Positions 6,319-9,866 of a DNA stretch of 9,866 nt are shown here, in pieces (position 1 is the stretch's first letter; each line of letters begins with the position of its first letter). The notes beneath the pieces were generated by a model. It had not been told where the DNA came from. It saw nothing but the letters and a program-made list of their open reading frames with translations, and did no database searches. The DNA comes from an uncultured Haemophilus sp. (GTDB lineage: Bacteria > Pseudomonadota > Gammaproteobacteria > Enterobacterales > Pasteurellaceae). The translations under genes were made by a program, and so were the position numbers. Where the stretch lies: NCBI RefSeq assembly GCF_905207935.1, contig NZ_CAJLNI010000071.1, positions 1-9,866 of the forward strand, given 5' to 3'.

Positions 6319-7608
6319 ATGATCGATCCAAATTTACTCCGTAATAATCTGGCTGAAGTAGCAGAAAAATTAAAAGTAAAACGTAACTTTATTCTTGATA
6401 CGGAAAAACTTACCGCATTAGAAGAACAACGCAAAGATTTACAAGTAAAAACTGAAACATTACAAGCAGAACGTAACGCGCGTTCCAAAGCCATTGGTGC
6501 AGCAAAAGCACGTGGTGAAGACATTGCACCATTATTGGCTGAAGTAGATAACATGGGCGAACAGCTTAATGAAGCGAAAACTCAACTTGATGCGGTGTTA
6601 GCAGAAATCAATCAAATCGTGTTAAGCATTCCAAACATCCCGGCAGATGAAGTGCCATTAGGTAAAGATGACACTGAAAATAAAGAAATTTTACGTTGGG
6701 GTACGCCGCGTACATTTGATTTTGAGATCAAAGATCACGTGTCATTAGGTGAAGAGGCAAATGGCTTAGATTTTGCAGCAGGAGCTAAATTAGCAGGTGC
6801 GCGTTTTGCGGTAATGAAAGGTCAAATTGCTAAAATGCACCGTGCATTAGCACAATTCATGTTAGATCTTCATACCGAACAACATGGTTATTTAGAAGCT
6901 TATGTACCTTATTTAGTTAACCATGCGACCCTTTATGGGACAGGTCAATTACCAAAATTTGGTGAAGATTTATTCCATACTTTAGCGCTAGAAGGCGAAC
7001 AACCTTACGCATTAATTCCAACAGCGGAAGTGCCGGTCACTAACCTTGTACGTGATGTAATTGTTGATGAAGCGGATTTGCCAATCAAAATGACCGCACA
7101 TACACCATGTTTCCGTTCTGAAGCAGGATCTTATGGTCGTGATACCCGTGGTTTAATTCGTATGCACCAATTCGATAAAGTGGAAATGGTACAAATTGTA
7201 GATCCAGATAAATCGATGGAAGCGCTTGAAGAATTAACGGGTCATGCAGAAAAAGTATTACAGCTTTTAAATTTACCATATCGTAAAGTATTACTTTGTA
7301 CTGGTGATATGGGCGTTGGTTCTTGCAAAACTTACGACTTAGAAGTGTGGGTGCCTGCACAAAATACTTATCGTGAGATTTCTTCTTGCTCTAACATGTG
7401 GGATTTCCAAGCTCGTCGTATGCAAGCACGTTGTAAAGCGAAAGGGGATAAGAAAACTCGCTTAGTACATACATTGAATGGCTCTGGTTTGGCAGTAGGT
7501 CGTACATTAGTGGCCGTGCTTGAGAACTATCAAAATGCAGATGGCTCAATTACTGTGCCAGAAGTATTACGTCCTTACATGGGCGGATTAGAAGTGATCT
7601 GCAAATAA
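6319..7608 (+). CDS. serS: Seryl-tRNA synthetase
   Basis: Class II aminoacyl-tRNA synthetase that charges tRNA-Ser (and tRNA-Sec where present) with serine using ATP in the cytoplasm. The 429-residue length is normal for bacterial SerS. Residues 1 to about 110 form the long charged antiparallel coiled-coil arm that grips the tRNA. The catalytic domain has the serine-binding TAE loop (235-237), motif 2 at 265-289 (FRSEAG, RDTRGLIRMHQFDKVE) and motif 3 at 388-402 (GSGLAVGRTLVAVLE). GDMGVGSCKTYDLEVW (329-344) and YREISSCSNMWDFQARRM (351-368) are also diagnostic. The start MIDPNLLRNN is the standard SerS N-terminus and has TAGGGA (6307-6312) six bases upstream. The gene appears monocistronic, with a strong hairpin terminator after it. 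No unusual residues seen. Confidence 0.99.
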   Translation: MIDPNLLRNNLAEVAEKLKVKRNFILDTEKLTALEEQRKDLQVKTETLQAERNARSKAIGAAKARGEDIAPLLAEVDNMGEQLNEAKTQLDAVLAEINQIVLSIPNIPADEVPLGKDDTENKEILRWGTPRTFDFEIKDHVSLGEEANGLDFAAGAKLAGARFAVMKGQIAKMHRALAQFMLDLHTEQHGYLEAYVPYLVNHATLYGTGQLPKFGEDLFHTLALEGEQPYALIPTAEVPVTNLVRDVIVDEADLPIKMTAHTPCFRSEAGSYGRDTRGLIRMHQFDKVEMVQIVDPDKSMEALEELTGHAEKVLQLLNLPYRKVLLCTGDMGVGSCKTYDLEVWVPAQNTYREISSCSNMWDFQARRMQARCKAKGDKKTRLVHTLNGSGLAVGRTLVAVLENYQNADGSITVPEVLRPYMGGLEVICK

Positions 7609-7631
7609 TCAAAAATATATTAATTCAATTT

Positions 7632-7659
7632 AGGGCTAATGTTTATTAGCCCTTTCTTT
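7632..7659 (+). terminator. Intrinsic terminator of serS
   Basis: AGGGCTAAT (7632-7640) pairs perfectly with ATTAGCCCT (7645-7653) around a GTTT loop, followed by TTTCTTT. It lies 24 bases after the serS stop. Unlike the other three terminators in the window it does not use uptake signals. Confidence 0.9.
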
Positions 7660-7764
7660 CATTTAGAGCAATGAGATTTTTATTCTAGTCTTTGAGATAA
7701 ATCCACATCAATATTCGCGCATTTATGGGTAATCTTATAAGGCACCAATTTTAGGAGAATAATA

Positions 7765-8709
7765 ATGACTGATAAACGACCTTTTCCTTTGCCAACTGGG
7801 TATTTCGCGATTCCATTAGGCTTGGGTGCCTTGTCTTTAGCCTGGCTGCATATGGGCGATACGCTCTCTTTTTCTCGAAATGTGAGTGATATTATTGGAT
7901 TAATTTCTGTTTCAGTATGGGCACTTTTCGTCTTGCTTTATATTTATAAAATGATTTATTTCTCTCAAGAAGTACGCGATGAATATTGTTGTCCGATACG
8001 TTTTTCTTTTCTCGCCTTAATAGCGATTACAACCATGTTGAGCGGGGATATTCTGTATCGTTGGTTTCCTCTCATTGGTGAGGGATTAATTTGGATCGGG
8101 ACAATTGGGCAATTATTATTTGCTTCTGTACGTATTAGTGCATTATGGAAAGATGGCACATTTGAGCAGAAATCGACACTCCCACCATTTTATTTGCCCT
8201 CTGTCGCGACTAATTTCACCAGTGCCTCATCATTAGCCTTATTAGGCTATCAAGATTTAGGCTATTTGTTCTTAGGGGCGGGGATGATTGCTTGGATTAT
8301 TTATGAACCGGCATTATTACAGCGTTTACGTGTGTTGCAGATTGAACCACAATTTCGTCCAACTATGGGGATCATTTTAGCGCCGGCATTCGTAGGATCG
8401 TCGGCTTACTTATCGCTTAATGGGGGAGAGATCGATCTTTTCGTTAAGTTATTATGGGGATACGGCTTTTTACAAATGTTCTTTTTGATTCGCCTTTTCC
8501 CTTGGATTAGTGAAAAAGGGATGAATATTGGTTTTTGGTCTTTTTCATTCGGATTAGCTTCTTTAGCGAATGGAGCCGTTTCTTTTGTTCATCATAACGT
8601 ACTTAGTGGCTTGGCAAACGGTGCGTTTATCTTTGCTAATTTTATGATTGGTGCGTTAGTACTGATGACGCTAGGAAAGCTGTTAAAAGAACAATTTTGG
8701 TTAAAGTAG
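7765..8709 (+). CDS. tehA: TehA: SLAC1/TehA-family anion channel, tellurite resistance protein
   Basis: Inner-membrane protein of the TehA/SLAC1 (TDT) family. H. influenzae TehA, whose crystal structure founded the SLAC1 channel model, is a trimer with ten membrane helices per subunit, and I recall a 314-residue length, the same as here. Close agreement by eye with that protein includes PFPLPTGYF (6-14), ITTMLSGDILYRW (88-100), FYLPSVATNFTSASSLALLG (142-161) and WGYGFLQMFFLIRLFPWI (231-248). The pore-gating phenylalanine of the known structure (Phe262) falls on Phe262 in SFGLAS. Members pass small anions and are linked to dicarboxylate uptake; raised expression gives tellurite resistance, though that is unlikely to be the natural role. 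The start has AGGAG (7753-7757), seven bases upstream. No clear promoter was found in the 155-base spacer after serS. tehB is not adjacent. Confidence 0.96.
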   Translation: MTDKRPFPLPTGYFAIPLGLGALSLAWLHMGDTLSFSRNVSDIIGLISVSVWALFVLLYIYKMIYFSQEVRDEYCCPIRFSFLALIAITTMLSGDILYRWFPLIGEGLIWIGTIGQLLFASVRISALWKDGTFEQKSTLPPFYLPSVATNFTSASSLALLGYQDLGYLFLGAGMIAWIIYEPALLQRLRVLQIEPQFRPTMGIILAPAFVGSSAYLSLNGGEIDLFVKLLWGYGFLQMFFLIRLFPWISEKGMNIGFWSFSFGLASLANGAVSFVHHNVLSGLANGAFIFANFMIGALVLMTLGKLLKEQFWLK

Positions 8710-8716
8710 AGCAAAC

Positions 8717-8750
8717 AAAAAAGTGCGGTTAAAAATGACCGCACTTTTTT
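8717..8750. terminator. Bidirectional hairpin terminator of two inverted uptake signals
   Basis: Exact uptake signals at 8721-8729 (plus) and 8738-8746 (minus) form a 13-bp perfect stem, AAAAAAGTGCGGT with ACCGCACTTTTTT, around an 8-base loop. The T run on either strand serves tehA (stop at 8709) and the converging regulator gene (stop at 8788). Confidence 0.9.
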
Positions 8751-8787
8751 ATGAATTTTTAATCACAACTTATCATTTACAAAAAAA

Positions 8788-9501
8788 CTAGACATTTCGT
8801 TTTGCGGTTGAAGTAAACGCAATTTTATCTGGTCGGTAGCTAATACTCCCATATTGAAATGGTCTCCCATCAGCCAAATAAGTGGTACTCGTCACATTCA
8901 CAACCATCTCATACTTACCAAGATTGATCGCATTTTTTTCTTCTTCGTTCGCATAGCGAAAGACAATTTTTCGTTGTGAGTGACTAATTTTTAATTTTAA
9001 TTCGTTTTCCAAATAGTGATAAATAGAGTGTTCCGCAATTTCTCGGCTAATAAACGGCACGATGCGGCGATCAAAATAAGAAACCTCGTATTCAACGGCT
9101 TCACCATCAATTTCACGGAGACGAGCAATACGGTAGAAATCGATCTGATCATCGACATTAAAAATATGCATCAGTTCTTCTTCACCTTGCACAATATACA
9201 AGTTGGTTAATGTGGTTTTTACTTGGTGTGTTGAGGCACTATTTAATTCGCTAACGGTTTTAATTTCAGAAAGCATTTGTGGTTTAGATAAATCATGTTC
9301 TAAAACAATCGAGTTTCGGCCTTGTTGCTTTTGAATATAGCCATCAATTTCAAGTAAGGAAAGCGCTTTTCGAATAGTATCCTTGGAAAAACCATAGCTT
9401 TGCATGAGTTCATTTTCACTCGGAAGTTCTTGCAATGGGGCTAAATTACCATTGTTAATTTGGGTCTTTATCTCGTTATAGACCTGCTTATACTTGCTCA
9501 T
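8788..9501 (-). CDS. treR: GntR/UTRA transcriptional regulator, TreR-like (putative alpha-glucoside repressor)
   Basis: A 237-residue regulator of the GntR superfamily, HutC/UTRA subgroup. Residues 1-70 are a winged helix-turn-helix: YKQVYNEIKTQI (4-15), LPSENELMQSYGFSKDTIRK (26-45) and DGYIQKQQGRNSIVL (53-67). Residues of about 85-232 form the UTRA ligand domain, with EYEVSYFDRRIVPF (137-150), SIYHYLENELKLKISHSQRK (159-178) and RPFQYGSISYRPDKIAF (213-229). By eye it follows Bacillus subtilis TreR, the trehalose-6-phosphate-responsive repressor, in length and in these motifs. It has AAAGGA six bases before the start and a TGCTATGAT extended -10. It is divergent from malQ, and the shared spacer holds palindromes suited to a dimeric repressor, so it probably controls malQ and itself. 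The ligand could be a sugar phosphate from trehalose or maltose; the name treR is a family-level guess. Confidence 0.8.
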   Translation of the reverse strand: MSKYKQVYNEIKTQINNGNLAPLQELPSENELMQSYGFSKDTIRKALSLLEIDGYIQKQQGRNSIVLEHDLSKPQMLSEIKTVSELNSASTHQVKTTLTNLYIVQGEEELMHIFNVDDQIDFYRIARLREIDGEAVEYEVSYFDRRIVPFISREIAEHSIYHYLENELKLKISHSQRKIVFRYANEEEKNAINLGKYEMVVNVTSTTYLADGRPFQYGSISYRPDKIAFTSTAKRNV

Positions 9502-9539
9502 TTTTAATCCTTTTATCGACTGTTCGTTCCGTAGGTACC

Positions 9540-9548
9540 ATCATAGCA
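9540..9548 (-). promoter_or_regulatory. treR: Extended -10 promoter of the TreR-like gene
   Basis: On the minus strand, 9548-9540 read TGC-TATGAT, an extended -10 (TGN plus five of six consensus bases) that can work without a good -35; none is evident. Transcription would begin near 9533, about 32 bases before the ATG. Palindrome 9568-9579 lies at the edge of the -35 region, allowing self-control. Confidence 0.55.
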
Positions 9549-9567
9549 TACCATAAAACCATAAATG

Positions 9568-9579
9568 TTATACGTATAA
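9568..9579. promoter_or_regulatory. Operator candidate O1, perfect palindrome TTATACGTATAA
   Basis: A perfect 12-bp inverted repeat between the divergent regulator and malQ. AT-rich palindromes with TATA arms are known for TreR-type repressors (B. subtilis: about TTGTATATACAA). It borders the -35 zone of the regulator gene and is repeated as O2, 52 bp to the right. Confidence 0.6.
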
Positions 9580-9598
9580 AATGTGATAAAAGTTATTC

Positions 9599-9610
9599 TT
9601 TTACGAAAAA
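9599..9610. promoter_or_regulatory. Weak operator-like copy between O1 and O2
   Basis: TTTTACGAAAAA matches O1 at nine of twelve bases with the central ACG kept. Its centre is 31 bp from O1 and 21 bp from O2, close to three and two helical turns. In AT-rich DNA this could be chance. Confidence 0.3.
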
Positions 9611-9619
9611 GTTAATAGC

Positions 9620-9631
9620 TTTTACGTATAA
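9620..9631. promoter_or_regulatory. Operator candidate O2, TTTTACGTATAA
   Basis: Matches O1 at eleven of twelve bases. It ends just before the weak -35 of malQ (about 9636). The O1-to-O2 centre distance is 52 bp, close to five helical turns, which would place both sites on the same DNA face and permit looping by a repressor. Confidence 0.55.
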
Positions 9632-9635
9632 GTTG

Positions 9636-9663
9636 TTGCATAAAAATACGTTTAGGTTAGAAT
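9636..9663 (+). promoter_or_regulatory. malQ: Putative malQ promoter
   Basis: The -10 candidate TAGAAT (9658-9663) matches five of six bases. The best -35 is TTGCAT (9636-9641, three of six, spacing 16), so basal strength should be modest. A weak operator-like copy, AAATACGTTTAG (9644-9655, eight of twelve), falls in the spacer and O2 lies just upstream. Bound repressor would block RNA polymerase. Confidence 0.45.
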
Positions 9664-9696
9664 GAGCCAAAATGATGACTTCCTAGAGGAAATATT

Positions 9697-9866
9697 ATGC
9701 TTACTCGTTCAAGTGGTGTTCTTATGCACATTACCTCACTACCAAATGCATTCGGGATTGGTAGCTTTGGGCAATCGGCTTATGATTTTGTCGATTTTTT
9801 AGTTGAAACTAAACAAACTTATTGGCAAATTCTTCCACTTACCACCACCAGTTATGGTGATTCTCC
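9697..9866 (+). CDS. malQ: 4-alpha-glucanotransferase (amylomaltase), N-terminal part; 3' end outside window
   Basis: The first 56 codons of a glycoside hydrolase family 77 amylomaltase, which moves alpha-1,4-glucan segments between maltodextrins and frees glucose in the cytoplasm. The visible residues contain SGVLMHITSLPNAFGIGSFG (6-25), QSAYDFVDFL (26-35), QTYWQILPL (40-48) and TTTSYGDS (49-56), the hallmark N-terminus of the short (about 500-residue) type. The longer MalQ of E. coli has an extra N-terminal region before this point. By memory it is very close to streptococcal MalQ (GIGSFGQSAYDFVDFL). The start has a strong AGAGGA site (9685-9690), six bases upstream. It is divergent from the TreR-like regulator with shared operators, so it is probably the first gene of a regulated alpha-glucan operon continuing to the right. 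Identification is firm; source and partners are inference. Confidence 0.95.
   Translation, partial: MLTRSSGVLMHITSLPNAFGIGSFGQSAYDFVDFLVETKQTYWQILPLTTTSYGDS

Noticed and set aside
9582..9597. TGTGA half-site of CRP in the treR-malQ spacer
   Set aside because: The left half is perfect but the right half (TTATT) matches only two of five bases. It is mentioned because CRP control of a sugar locus would make sense, but the sequence does not support it.
1..9866. CRISPR arrays, insertion sequences, tRNA or rRNA genes, riboswitches, phage genes
   Set aside because: No spaced direct repeats, transposase motifs or inverted ends, no tRNA-like cloverleaf or conserved rRNA stretch, and no phage protein were seen on reading through. 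The largest gap without a gene is 238 bases (6081-6318).

Overview
The window looks like chromosome from a Pasteurellaceae bacterium of the Haemophilus influenzae type (Haemophilus or close relatives). Base composition is AT-rich. The 9-base DNA uptake signal sequence AAGTGCGGT, or its complement, occurs ten times without mismatch in the first 8.75 kb. That core is the Haemophilus-type signal, not the ACAAGCGGT type of the Actinobacillus pleuropneumoniae group. The proteins that can be recalled well (TehA, SerS, ProA, the DnaX tail) also read as Haemophilus-like.

Layout. 1-1110 (+) is the C-terminal part of dnaX (tau subunit of DNA polymerase III), followed after 40 bases by a DUF808/YedI membrane protein (1151-1999, +). 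A bidirectional uptake-signal hairpin (about 2016-2051) separates these from a leftward pair: a TRIC/UPF0126 membrane protein (3997-3335, -) and proA (3319-2066, -), 15 bases apart. Rightward from 4131 come two coupled membrane proteins: an unrecognised protein with about nine membrane segments and a DMT/EamA exporter, joined by a TAATG overlap. They converge on ydcH (6080-5862, -) across a second uptake-signal hairpin. serS (6319-7608, +) ends at an ordinary terminator. tehA (7765-8709, +) stands alone and faces a third uptake-signal hairpin.

The right end differs from the rest. A GntR/UTRA regulator resembling the trehalose repressor TreR (9501-8788, -) is divergent from the first 56 codons of a 4-alpha-glucanotransferase, malQ (9697 onward, +). 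The visible MalQ residues resemble the short type found in streptococci and other Firmicutes. The TreR-like protein also belongs to a type best known from Firmicutes, and no intact uptake signal occurs in the last 1.1 kb. Their shared 195-base spacer carries a perfect palindrome (TTATACGTATAA), a near-perfect copy 52 bp away and two weaker copies. This is the best candidate for an acquired, regulated alpha-glucan-use locus, and its remaining genes should lie beyond the right edge.

Most of the window is housekeeping (replication, translation, proline synthesis) mixed with membrane proteins. I do not see a clearly new multi-gene system. The points most worth following are the treR-malQ control region, a candidate slippage site in dnaX, and the unrecognised membrane protein coupled to the exporter.
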